From positions 4,513,501 to 4,577,500 of the forward strand of contig CP000781.1 in assembly GCA_000017645.1 (NCBI GenBank): 64,000 nt of DNA. Reading direction: 5' to 3'. The stretch comes from Xanthobacter autotrophicus Py2. Lineage in GTDB: Bacteria; Pseudomonadota; Alphaproteobacteria; Rhizobiales; Xanthobacteraceae. Below are positions 40,056 to 49,400 of the stretch, piece after piece (position 1 is the first letter of the stretch; every line of letters begins with the position of its first letter). Made by a program: the position numbers and the translations under genes. The notes under the pieces are model-generated. The model was not told the DNA's origin. It saw nothing but the letters and a program-made list of their open reading frames with translations, and made no database searches.

Positions 40056-41510
40056 TTACGCCAGCCGGTCGCCCAACAGGAAGTGCAGCGCCCGGTCGAG
40101 GCGGATGTGCGGGATGGGGCCGTCGCCGATCCCGGCCGGCGGGCGGAAGCGCAGGAAGCGGAAGTCCGCATCCCCCTCCACCGCCGTGGCGAGCCCGCGA
40201 AAACCGGCCCCGGACGAATCGAACAGCGCATCGGGATCCGCCGGCAGGTCGCCGGGGAAAACCGCCATCTCCTCCGTGCCGTCGAAGCGGTGGCCGCCCG
40301 CTTCCTGCCCGGCCTCCGGCGTGCCGACGATGGCATCGAGCTCATGCCCGTCGCGCCGCACCCGGGCCTCGCGGGTGGCTCGGATCGCGGCGAGCGCCAC
40401 CACGTCCAGCGCCGCGCCGTGGTCGTGCGCTCGGGTCCGGGCGCGCTCCACGAGGCGGGCGAGGATCGCCTCCAGTCGGTCGTGGCTGGAGCGGTGGAGG
40501 TGGTCGGCCTTGGTGGCGGCGAACAGCACCTTCTCGATGCGCGGCCGGAACAGGGTGCTCACCAGGCTGTTCCGGCCGGTGCGGAAGGCGGCGAGGATGC
40601 CGTCCAGTGCACGTTCCAGGTCGGCCAGCGCAGCCGGCCCGGCATTGAGCGCAGCCAGCGTGTCCACTAGCACGATCTGCCGGTCGAGCCGGGCGAAATG
40701 GGTGCGGAAGAAGGGCCGCACCACCGCGTTCTTGTAGGCATCGAAGCGGCGCTCCATCATCGCCCCGAGGCTCCCCGCCTTCGGCGCGGTGTCGCCCACG
40801 TCGAGGGGGGCGAAGGTGAGGGCCGGCGAGCCCTCAAGGTCGCCGGGCATGAGGAAGCGGCCCGGCGGCAGAAGGCTCATGGCCAGCTTTTCGCTGCGGC
40901 AGGCGGAGAGGTATTGGGTGAACAGCGCCGCGACCTCGCGCGCCTTGGTCTCGTCCTCTCGCCCGTCCGCCGGAGCCGTGGCTACCGCCGCGAGCCAGAG
41001 GGCGGCCACCTCGGCACGCGCCGGCGCCCGCGCCAAGGCGAGGCTCTGCCGGGCGAAGTCGGCATAGCTCATGTCGAGCAGCGGCAGGTCCAGCAGCCAC
41101 TCGCCGGGATAGTCCACCAGATCGAGGGTCAGGGTGCGCAGGCTGCCGCGCTTGGTGGCGTAGCGGATGGAGAGGCGCAGCTCGCTGACGCGCGTGGTGG
41201 AGGAGGGCCATTGGCGCGCCTCGCCCAGCGTCTTCAGATGGTCCTCATAGGCGAAGCGCGGCACCGCGTCGTCCGGCTGTGGCTGCAGCTCGGCGCGGGC
41301 GATGCGGCCGGACTGCAGCGCCTCGAACACCGGGAGCCGGCCGCCACGGGTCAGCGCATGGATAAGGGCGGTGGTGAAGATGGTCTTGCCGGCCCGCGAC
41401 AGGCCGGTGACGCCGAGGCGCAGGGTGGGATGGGCGATGCCTTCCACCCGGTCGGCCAGGGTCCGCAGCGCAATTCGCGCCTCGTCCATGGCGTCGGTGA
41501 CGCGCACCAT
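40056..41510 (-). CDS. YcjX family GTP-binding protein
   Basis: A 484-residue P-loop protein of the YcjX/DUF463 family. Walker A is GLSRAGKTIF near residue 40, followed by LDLVDYPGEWLLDLPLL and IVLVDTLAALNAGPAAL; ALFAATKADHLHR-like FAATKADHLHRS gives the base-recognition site. Function is not firmly known; in gammaproteobacteria it lies in the phage-shock (psp) regulon near ycjF. The ATG at 41510 is two bases after the sixA stop. No YcjF gene is adjacent. Confidence 0.9.
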   Translation of the reverse strand: MVRVTDAMDEARIALRTLADRVEGIAHPTLRLGVTGLSRAGKTIFTTALIHALTRGGRLPVFEALQSGRIARAELQPQPDDAVPRFAYEDHLKTLGEARQWPSSTTRVSELRLSIRYATKRGSLRTLTLDLVDYPGEWLLDLPLLDMSYADFARQSLALARAPARAEVAALWLAAVATAPADGREDETKAREVAALFTQYLSACRSEKLAMSLLPPGRFLMPGDLEGSPALTFAPLDVGDTAPKAGSLGAMMERRFDAYKNAVVRPFFRTHFARLDRQIVLVDTLAALNAGPAALADLERALDGILAAFRTGRNSLVSTLFRPRIEKVLFAATKADHLHRSSHDRLEAILARLVERARTRAHDHGAALDVVALAAIRATREARVRRDGHELDAIVGTPEAGQEAGGHRFDGTEEMAVFPGDLPADPDALFDSSGAGFRGLATAVEGDADFRFLRFRPPAGIGDGPIPHIRLDRALHFLLGDRLA

Positions 41511-41512
41511 GC

Positions 41513-42034
41513 TCAGTCGGTTCCGGAGAGCTCGCGCGGAGTGACGAAGCGGTCGAGCCGCGCAGTACCCGGCGCCACCTCGCACCAGTCGTCCACGGGA
41601 AGATCGATGACGGCGAGGGCGCCGGTGGGGAATTTCTCGGACATCTTCGACAAATGGGATGCCGACCCCGACGATACAAGCAGCTCGGCAAGGTCGCTGA
41701 GGCCGGGATTGTGGCCCACCAGCATGAGGCTGTGGGCTTCCCTCGGCTGCTCGCGCACCACCGACAGGAGCCGCGCGGCGGAGGCGTCGTAGACCCGCGG
41801 CTCGCTTGCCACCACCTTCACCGGCGGCAGCTGGGCGGCCACCAGGTCCCAGGTCTCGCGGGTGCGGCGTGCCGGCGAGACCAGCACGCGATCGGCCACC
41901 AACTGCTCATGGGCGATATAGGCACCGATGCGCGGCGCCGCCGCGCGACCCCGCGGAGCCAGCGGGCGCTCAGGGTCGACAATGCCGTCCGGCCAGTCGG
42001 ACTTGGCGTGGCGCAGCAAAATCAGACGGCGCAT
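41513..42034 (-). CDS. Histidine phosphatase, SixA family
   Basis: A 173-residue phosphohistidine phosphatase of the histidine acid phosphatase superfamily: LILLRHAKSDWP carries the nucleophile His, VLVSPARRTRETW the phosphate-binding Arg, and LMLVGHNPGLSDLAELL the second His. E. coli SixA dephosphorylates PtsO/ArcB-type His residues; the target here is unknown. ATG at 42034 (MRRLILLRHAK) preferred over an upstream TTG. Cotranscribed with the YcjX gene. Confidence 0.9.
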   Translation of the reverse strand: MRRLILLRHAKSDWPDGIVDPERPLAPRGRAAAPRIGAYIAHEQLVADRVLVSPARRTRETWDLVAAQLPPVKVVASEPRVYDASAARLLSVVREQPREAHSLMLVGHNPGLSDLAELLVSSGSASHLSKMSEKFPTGALAVIDLPVDDWCEVAPGTARLDRFVTPRELSGTD

Positions 42035-42237
42035 GAGCTTTTGAACCAATCAATGAAATGCCGCTTCTTATGACCGACGGACTGTGTGCAGTGCAACCAG
42101 AATGCCCGCGCCGCAGCGTCACGCCCCGCCCGATACCAGCGCCGGGGCGCCGCGCGAAATGTCACGAGAGTGCCGCAAATAAACGGTTTCTCAAGCGGAA
42201 GGCATCAGCATGGGCCGGTGCCTGGCGGATAGTCTTC

Positions 42238-43797
42238 ATGATCGATACGGCCTCGTCCCGCGCGGCGGCGCAGGATGTTACCGACCGGGAGCGGTCGGAC
42301 GCGGCGCTGAAGCGCACCTATGATTGCGATATCTGCGTCGTCGGGGACGACGTGGCGGGGCTGGCCATTGCCATCGATCTGGCCCGGCGGGGGCGGGAGG
42401 TCATCCTGCTCACCTTCACCGGGGCGCGGCCGCTCCCCCTCGACGGTATTTTGAGCCCCGGCTTCGCCATGCCCACCGCCGCGCTGGTGGAACGCGTGGG
42501 GCAGCACGATGCGCAGGAACTGCTCATCCTTTCCACCCAGGCGAGCGAGCGGGCGCTGGCCTTCGCCCATAAGGCCGGTGTCGCGGTGGGGCCGCGCGGC
42601 CGGCTGTCGGTGGCCCGCCCCCATGCGGCTGAGGCGTTGTTTCGTGAACATGAGCTGAGGCAGGAACTGGCGCCCGACACCACGGTGCTGGTGGGCGCGC
42701 AGGATCTCGCCGCGCTGCTCGGCACCTCCACCTTCACCGCCGGCCTCGGCGTGGTTCCGGCGGAGCGTGTTTCTCCCGCCACCCTGAAGGTGGCGCTGGA
42801 GGCCGAGGTGCTGGCGGCGGGCGTGCGCGTGATCCCGGTGGACGGAGCGCTCGCGGCAGACCTCAAGGGCTTGCGGAAATATCTGACGGCCGCGCGGTGG
42901 CGGGTCCGCGCCTTCCAGGTGGTTATCACCGGGCCGGAGGCCTTCGCCCGGCTCGGTCCGAAGGTGGCGGTGCTGCCGCGCGCGCCATGGGTCTACGGAG
43001 GCTTCCGCCTGCCCGCGGTCGAGGTGCCCTATGCGGGCATGGTCGAGGAAACCGGGCTCACCGGCCTGCGCTATCATTTCGATGCCGGCCGGCTGACCCT
43101 TGCGGCCGCCACCGCCACGCGGGTGATGACGCGGGTGGGCGCGGCCCGGGTGCTGCGCCGCCATGCCGCCGAACTCTACCCGGTGGGGCCGAGCCTTTCG
43201 GACGAGGCTTCCGGCCGGATGCTGCCGGAGCCAGCCGGCATGCCGCTGGTGCATGAGGGGGAACGGGGCGTCTGGTATGCACTTGCCGCCGCCGGCGATG
43301 CCCTGAGCCATGGCTTCCTTGCCGGCCGCCTCATCTCCGGCGCCATCGCCGAAAAGGACGACCGCATCGCCTTGCTTCAGCCGTTCGCCTCAACGCCGTT
43401 GTCCGGCTGGGCCGGCCGGGTGGCGCGCTTCGCCGGCTATTGGCATGTGCGGCTGGCGGCTCGGCTGCATATGGACAAGATGGCATCCTCCCTCGCGCCC
43501 GATCCGGCAGATGTGGTTCCGGCACCGGACCTGCTCCCGGACGAGCATGTGGACGACGCGCGGGCGCTTCCGCCCATGCCGGCGCCCGCCGTTCTAGCGG
43601 CCCCCACCGCGCTGCCCCGAAGGGGGATGGCAGCTGCAACCTCGGCCTCGCGCCATGCGGCGAGGGCGGCGCTCCATGCGGCTTCCGGCTGGGCTTCAGG
43701 GCTTGCCGCCCGTGCGGCGGCGGAACCCGCCCGCCGCCGTCGCGCCCGACCGGAGCCGGACGAGGAGGTCCCGCCCCAGCGGCCGCGGGGCGCCTAG
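42238..43797 (+). CDS. FAD-dependent oxidoreductase-like protein with altered dinucleotide motif
   Basis: A 519-residue protein starting MIDTASSRAAAQDVTDRERS at the ATG at 42238. The N-terminal beta-alpha-beta unit reads CDICVVGDDVAGLAIAIDLA, where the middle glycine of GxGxxG is Asp38. Later parts (GFRLPAVEVPYAGMVEETGL, YALAAAGDALSHGFLAGRLISG) resemble the closing region of DAO/GidA-like flavoproteins. About 90 C-terminal residues are Ala/Pro/Arg-rich and probably disordered. Whether FAD is bound is open. Divergent from sixA. Confidence 0.72.
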   Translation: MIDTASSRAAAQDVTDRERSDAALKRTYDCDICVVGDDVAGLAIAIDLARRGREVILLTFTGARPLPLDGILSPGFAMPTAALVERVGQHDAQELLILSTQASERALAFAHKAGVAVGPRGRLSVARPHAAEALFREHELRQELAPDTTVLVGAQDLAALLGTSTFTAGLGVVPAERVSPATLKVALEAEVLAAGVRVIPVDGALAADLKGLRKYLTAARWRVRAFQVVITGPEAFARLGPKVAVLPRAPWVYGGFRLPAVEVPYAGMVEETGLTGLRYHFDAGRLTLAAATATRVMTRVGAARVLRRHAAELYPVGPSLSDEASGRMLPEPAGMPLVHEGERGVWYALAAAGDALSHGFLAGRLISGAIAEKDDRIALLQPFASTPLSGWAGRVARFAGYWHVRLAARLHMDKMASSLAPDPADVVPAPDLLPDEHVDDARALPPMPAPAVLAAPTALPRRGMAAATSASRHAARAALHAASGWASGLAARAAAEPARRRRARPEPDEEVPPQRPRGA

Positions 43798-43801
43798 AGC
43801 C

Positions 43802-44335
43802 CTATCCCCGGATGTAATAGGCCTGCGGCCGCCGGCCCTCGCGGAAATAGCCGAAGAAGGTGGCCGCGCCGACTGCCTGCGCCAGCAGCCCCGGCATGAG
43901 CGCCGCGAAGGCGCCGAGGTCCGCTCCGTCGGGCGAGATCGCATCGCGGATGGCGAACTGGCCGTAGGCCGAGGCGGCCACCACGGCGACCAGCATCCAG
44001 GGCAGCAAGGTGATGGCGATGCGCGCCTTCGCCACCGTCAGCACCACCACCGTCGCCGCCCAGGCGAACAGCAGGACCTGCGGCACCAGGCCGAACCGCA
44101 GTACCTGCTGTTGCAGGCCGGGGCCGGCGAAGGAATCGAACAATGCGGACCTCGCTCCCGCGACGCCGAATTCCGCGATCAGCGTGAACAGGCCCGCCAG
44201 TGGCAGCGCCGTGATGCCGCAGCAGCACCAGAAGATGACCGCGAGCGGGCCGCCGAGGCGCGCCGGCTTCGGCTCGGCACCGGGCAAAGGACCGGGGGCG
44301 TGCGCGGGGATGTGGCGGGGGGCAGGGGTGGTCAT
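43802..44335 (-). CDS. Small membrane protein, DUF2569-like
   Basis: A 177-residue protein with four hydrophobic segments (LAVIFWCCCGITALPLAGLFTLI, VLRFGLVPQVLLFAWAATVVVL, ITLLPWMLVAVVAASAYG, ALMPGLLAQAVGAATFFGYF), ending YFREGRRPQAYYIRG. The layout resembles DUF2569 proteins, of unknown function. The N-terminus is Pro-rich. ATG at 44335 is chosen; an upstream ATG 21 codons earlier is less likely. Convergent with the FAD gene, four bases apart. Confidence 0.6.
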   Translation of the reverse strand: MTTPAPRHIPAHAPGPLPGAEPKPARLGGPLAVIFWCCCGITALPLAGLFTLIAEFGVAGARSALFDSFAGPGLQQQVLRFGLVPQVLLFAWAATVVVLTVAKARIAITLLPWMLVAVVAASAYGQFAIRDAISPDGADLGAFAALMPGLLAQAVGAATFFGYFREGRRPQAYYIRG

Positions 44336-44446
44336 GTCGGGTCCTTCGAGCGTTTTCGAGCGAAGTGGAAACCGGTTCGCGAACGAAAAACGCGTCAACT
44401 CAATAGCCTGGAGTGTCTTCCCGATTCGATGAAACGGGGAAAGGCT

Positions 44447-45508
44447 CTAGGGCGCGAAATGATCGTGCCACGTCTTCTGGCAATCGGGGAAGGGCAGGCG
44501 CGTGGCGGCGAAGATCGCCCGAGCCACCGCCCGTGCCAGCACCACCGAGGCCAGCGCGCCCAGCCGTGCGAGATCGGGCAGGGGGACCTCCAGCGGGCGC
44601 TTCTCGGTGGAGAGCGCGAACACCACGTCGCCGTCCAGCGGCGTGTGCACCGGATACAGCGACAGCGCCAGCCCGTTCTGCGCCATGATGGCGAGCCGGC
44701 GGGCCTGCACCGTGGTGAGGGTCGCGTCGGTAGCCACCACGGCGATGGTGGTGGAAAAGCGCGAGATGCCGCCCTTCAGGTGCGGATGGATCACCTCGTC
44801 CGCCAGCGCCTGCGACAGGGCCGGGGGCAGGCCGAGGCCGCCGAACTCGCCGTCCCGCTCATAGGGCGCGGCGCGAAACTGGGGGCCGTCGCCGAACAAA
44901 GGGCTGCCTGCCGCATTCACCGCCACCACGGCGCCCACCACATGGCCGGACGCGGCAATGGCCGACGCCGAGCCGAGCCCGCCTTTCACCGTGGCGGTGG
45001 TGCAGCCGGTGCCGGCACCCACGGAGCCGAGGGTGAAGTCGAGGTCCGCCGCCTCCAGCGCGTCGCGGCCGAGCTGGGTGTAGGGCGGGTGGGCTTCCCA
45101 GCCCTTGTCGCCGCCGTTCAGCAGGTCGAACAGGATGGCGCCCGGCACGATGGGCACCTTGGCCGTGCCCACGGCAAAGCCCCGGCCGCGCGCGGCAAGT
45201 CCCGCCATGACCCCGGAGGCGGCATCGAGCCCGAAGGCGGAGCCGCCGGACAGGGTGATGGCATCTGCCCGCTCCACCGTGGCGGCGGGATCCAGCAGAT
45301 CGGTTTCCCGCGTGCCCGGGCCGCCGCCGCGCACGTCCACCGCCGCCACCGCCGGCGCGTCGCACAGCACCACCGTGACGCCGGTGCCGATGTGCGGATC
45401 GGTGGCATTGCCGACCCGGAGGCCGGGCACGTCGGTGATGAGGTTGCGCACCCTCAGGCTTTCAGCCGGTGCCGGGGGCTCAGATGCCGACCCGGCCGAG
45501 CTGGGCAT
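44447..45508 (-). CDS. P1 family peptidase (DmpA/BapA-type aminopeptidase, S58)
   Basis: A 353-residue N-terminal nucleophile type hydrolase that self-cleaves into two chains. Visible motifs are ITLSGGSAFGLDAASGVM, GSVGAGTGCTTATVKGGLGS and ATDATLTTVQARRLAIMAQ. Relatives cleave beta-amino or D-amino acid peptides. The ATG at 45508 overlaps the 3' end of the ParA-like gene by 29 bp; a GTG at 45451 (just before RNLITDVPGL) is a possible shorter start. Confidence 0.88.
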   Translation of the reverse strand: MPSSAGSASEPPAPAESLRVRNLITDVPGLRVGNATDPHIGTGVTVVLCDAPAVAAVDVRGGGPGTRETDLLDPAATVERADAITLSGGSAFGLDAASGVMAGLAARGRGFAVGTAKVPIVPGAILFDLLNGGDKGWEAHPPYTQLGRDALEAADLDFTLGSVGAGTGCTTATVKGGLGSASAIAASGHVVGAVVAVNAAGSPLFGDGPQFRAAPYERDGEFGGLGLPPALSQALADEVIHPHLKGGISRFSTTIAVVATDATLTTVQARRLAIMAQNGLALSLYPVHTPLDGDVVFALSTEKRPLEVPLPDLARLGALASVVLARAVARAIFAATRLPFPDCQKTWHDHFAP

Positions 45509-46253
45509 AGACCTCGTCGGACCAGGTCTTCAGGTCCATGAGGCCGGCATAGGCGGACCAGATCTCGATGCCGAACTTCTCGGCAAGGTCGTTCTCGGTG
45601 GCGGCCAGCGCCTCCTCCACGGGGGTGAAGGTGCGCTCCAGGTGGGGCCACAGTTCCGAGGTGCAGCGCGGGATGCTGACGAAGCTCAGGCTGCGCCCGG
45701 CGGCGGCCTTCTCGATGCGGGAGAGGCTCTGCCCCTCGAAGGAGCCGCCCACCTCGTTCTTCACCACGATGATATTGGCGACAGGCAGGGCGCCGCCCAC
45801 CACCACGTCCTCGATGAGGGTGGAGACGTTCTCGATGGAGTGCGTCTCCGGCTTGGTGATGACGATGAGGTCGATCTCCGGCGAGTTGCGCTGCTGCATG
45901 ATGTGGGTGACGCGCCGGTGGTGCGCCCACTGCACCAGCTGCGGCACCACGTTGGCGCCGAGGTCCAGCACCGCGCCGCCGGTCAGCAGCAGGCCGCCGA
46001 AACGGTCCCAGTAGCGCAGCGGGGCGTTGGCGTCGTTCTCGGACTTGCTGGACCCCAGGGCCGAGCCGATGCCCAGCTCCAGCACCTTGGAGGGGAAGAA
46101 CTTGCCGATCTTGGAATGGCCCGTGCCGTCAGTGAAGTCGGCTGCCACCAGCTTGTAGGCGAGGTCGCGCTTCCTGAGCGCGGAAAACACCATTTGCGCG
46201 AGCGTGGTCTTGCCCTGTCCGCCGGCGTAGGCCGCACAGATATAGGTCTTCAT
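45480..46253 (-). CDS. ParA/MinD-like P-loop ATPase of unknown role
   Basis: A 257-residue protein with a SIMIBI-type P-loop AYAGGQGKTTLAQ (residues 8-20). The position where ParA/MinD have the signature lysine (KGG) is Ala10, so the deviant Walker lysine is missing. LVAADFTDGTGHSKIGKFFP occupies the switch I region and IDLIVITKPETHSIENV a later strand. Plasmid partition genes are absent. It is encoded just downstream (224 bp) of the giant repeat protein on the same strand. Confidence 0.75.
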   Translation of the reverse strand: MKTYICAAYAGGQGKTTLAQMVFSALRKRDLAYKLVAADFTDGTGHSKIGKFFPSKVLELGIGSALGSSKSENDANAPLRYWDRFGGLLLTGGAVLDLGANVVPQLVQWAHHRRVTHIMQQRNSPEIDLIVITKPETHSIENVSTLIEDVVVGGALPVANIIVVKNEVGGSFEGQSLSRIEKAAAGRSLSFVSIPRCTSELWPHLERTFTPVEEALAATENDLAEKFGIEIWSAYAGLMDLKTWSDEVYAQLGRVGI

Positions 46254-46477
46254 GGCACAGGCTCCGGTCGCTGGCGCGCGATCAGCCCGGGCTCATGTCC
46301 CCCGTGCTGACCCCGCTCTCTATGGGCGAAAAGACAGTCTTGCCGATCCGGTTGCATCACAACCCGACCGAAACAGTGTCTGGCCGAGGGATGGCTCCCG
46401 CACAGGGAGGCCGGGACCCGATGGATAGCGGTGCAGCACGCCGGAGGGAAGCCCCGGCGCGCTGCACTGCATCATTT

Positions 46478-49400
46478 TCAGTCCAGCCGGCCCGCGGCGT
46501 GGGCGAGCATGGTGTAGACCTTGCCCGTGTCGGACGTGAGATAGGTCTTGGCGAGGGCACTGCCGCGGTCGTCGCCCGAGACCTGCTCGAGCAGCCGCTC
46601 GAACTCGGTCACGTAGCGGTCCACGGTCTCACGGAATTCCGCATCTGCGCGGTAACGGCGCTTCAAGGTGTCGAACGCCTGCTGGCCCTGGGCCGTGTAG
46701 AGGCGGCGCGAGAACACGTGGTTCTCGCCCTTGTTATGGCGATCCCACATTTCGCCGGCCGCCTGGTGGTCCACCATGCGGGCGATGTCCGCGGAGAGGG
46801 TGTCGAGGGAGACCGTGTTCGCGGCCGGGGCCTGGGGCGCGCGGGCGGCGGGCCGGTCCTCGTCGTTCAGGCTGTCGGAGGCGCGGGCGAGCAGCTCGGT
46901 GAGCCAGCCTTCCTGCTCCTCGCCCTGGGTCTCGCGGGACACGCTCTCGCGGACCGGTGCAGGGCGCGGCGCGGGCCGCTCCACCGGCTCGGCACGGCGG
47001 GGCGCGGCGGGCGGCGCCGAGCGGCGCAACTCGCTCTGCAGCAGGCCGCCTTCGGAGCGGCTGCGGGAGGTCTCGCGGGACGCCTCGCGGACGGCGGAGG
47101 CGCGGGCGGCGTCCTGCGTCGCGGTGCGGGCGGAGGTCTCCACCACGTCGAGGGCCTGGCCCTGGCGGGCCACGATCTCGTTCAGCTCGGCCAAAGCCTT
47201 GATCTGCTCGGCCACGGCACGGCGCATGGTGGCGGCGCTCGCCTCGGTCTCGGCGGGCAGCTCCAGGATGCCGCGCTTCATCTCCTCGCGGGCGAGGGTG
47301 ATGGCCTGCTGCACGTCCTCGGCCACGCGCTTGAGGTCGCCGGCCACCTCGGTGAAGCGGTTGCCGGTCTCGCCGAACAGGGTCTGCACGTCGGCGAGGG
47401 CGGCGGCATAGGTCTCGCGCAGGGCGGCGGCGGTGCGCTCGCGTTCCTGGTCGGCGGCGGTGCGCACCAGCGAGAGCTGGTTCTCCACCGCCTGGGTGGA
47501 GCCGGAGGTGGCTTCCGAGACCACGCTGGCGATCTGGCGGGCGCGCTCCTGCGCCGCGCTGAAGGTCTGGTCCAGCATGGCATGGAAGGCGCTGACACGG
47601 GCGTCCACGTCGGCGATGCGCTGCACCAGGGACTGAGACAGCTGGTCCATGTCGCCACGGCGGGCGGCGAGGGTGGAGTCCACCTGGTCCTGGGCGGTGC
47701 CGAGGGTGCGGGCGGCCTCGTCCATGAGCTGGCGGTTCTGCTCCAGCCGCTCCGCGAGCGAGGCCATCTGCGCCAGGGCGCCGTTGGACACCTCGCGCAG
47801 GGCATCGACCTGGCCCTGGAAGCGGTAGGCGGTGGCATCGGCGTTCTGGCTGATGCCGTCCACGGTGGCGCCGAAGCCCTCCACCTGGCGGGCGAACGAG
47901 CCGGAGAAGGCGTCGAGGTTGTTCACCGCCGTGGACATGGCGCCATGGAAGGTGGCGTTGGCCTCGGCCAGGCGCTCGATGATGGAACCCACGTCGCTCT
48001 TGAGCGAGGTGTTGGTGGCGGTGATTTCCGCCACCGCGCGCTGGCTGGTGCGCTCCAGCGCCGACAGGAAGGTGCCGTTCTTGTCGTCGATGAGATGGGC
48101 GATCTCGGTGAGGCGGGTGCCGAGGGCGTCGGCCACCTTCTCCGAGTGCTCGGTGAGGGTGCGGCTGACGTTCTGGGACAGGGACGAGAGCGAGCGCTCC
48201 ACCTCGGAGGCCTCGGCGCGCAGGGTGCCGGAGACGGTCTCGATGCGGCCGACCAGGGTGTCGGCGAGGGCGCCGCCGCGCACTTCGAGAGAGGTGGCGA
48301 CGCCGTCCAGGCGGCCGAGCACCAGTTCCTCGATGCGGTGGACGCGGCCGTCGAGCACCGAGGCGATCTCCGAGGCCCGGGTGCCGATGTTGCGGTTGAC
48401 CACTTCGGCGCGCTCGGTGAGCACGTCGCCCAGCGCCTTGGACCGCGAGGCGAAGAAGGTCTCCAGCGTCTCCACCGACTTGTCGAGGGATTCGGTGGCG
48501 GACTTGGTGCCCTCGGCGATGGTGCGGGCGAAGGTGACCGTGCGGGTGGCCAGGGTCTCGGTGAGGCTCTGGGAGCGCTGGTCCAGGGTCTGCTCGATGC
48601 GCGAGATGCGCTGGTCCATGATGGTGGCGACGTTGTCGGTGGTGGCCGACAGGCGCTCGTCCAGGGTGGAGGTGGCGTGCTTGAGGTTCTCGTTCACCGC
48701 GGCGACGCGGTGGGCGATCTGCTCCACCAGCTCGGGCGCGTGCACCTTCATGGTGGTGTCGAAGGCGCGCACGCCTTCCTGCATGGTCCGGGCGATGGCC
48801 GAGCCGTCGTGGTGCAGGCGCTCGGCGAGGTCGGCGCCGCCCACCGTGATGGTCTCCTCGATCGCCTTGAGGCGGGCGGTGAGCATCTCCTTGATGGCGT
48901 CGCCCTTGACCCCGATGGTGGCGACCAGCATGTCGGCGGTCTCGCGGAAGGCCTCGTTGACCTTGGAGCCGCGCGCGCCGATGGCCTGCGTCACCTCGCC
49001 GGCGACGCGGGACAGGCGCTCGGTCATGTCCGAGCCGGCGATGTTGAGCGAAGAGCTGATCTCGTTGCCCTTGTCGACGAAGGCAGCCACCACCTGGGTG
49101 CTGGACCGGTCGAGGGACGCGGTGATGCGTTCGCCGGTCTCGGCGAGGCGCTGCTGCAGGTCCTCGCCGCGCACGGCCACGGCGTCATAGATGCGGTTGC
49201 CGGTGGTCTCGATGCGGTCGGCCAGGTCGGTGCCGCGCACGGAGAGGGTTTGGGCCACGCGCTCGCCGGTCTCCTCGAACTTCTTGATCAGCTCGCCGCC
49301 GCGGATGGAGAAGTCCTGCACCGCGTTTTCGCTGGTGGCGCGCAGGGCGGTATTCACCTGCGACACGCGCTGGTCGATGTCTTCGGCGAAGCGGTTCGAG

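Noticed and set aside
45480..46253. ParA-like gene as a chromosome or plasmid partition system
   Set aside because: No ParB gene, no parS-like repeats, and the ParA signature lysine is absent.
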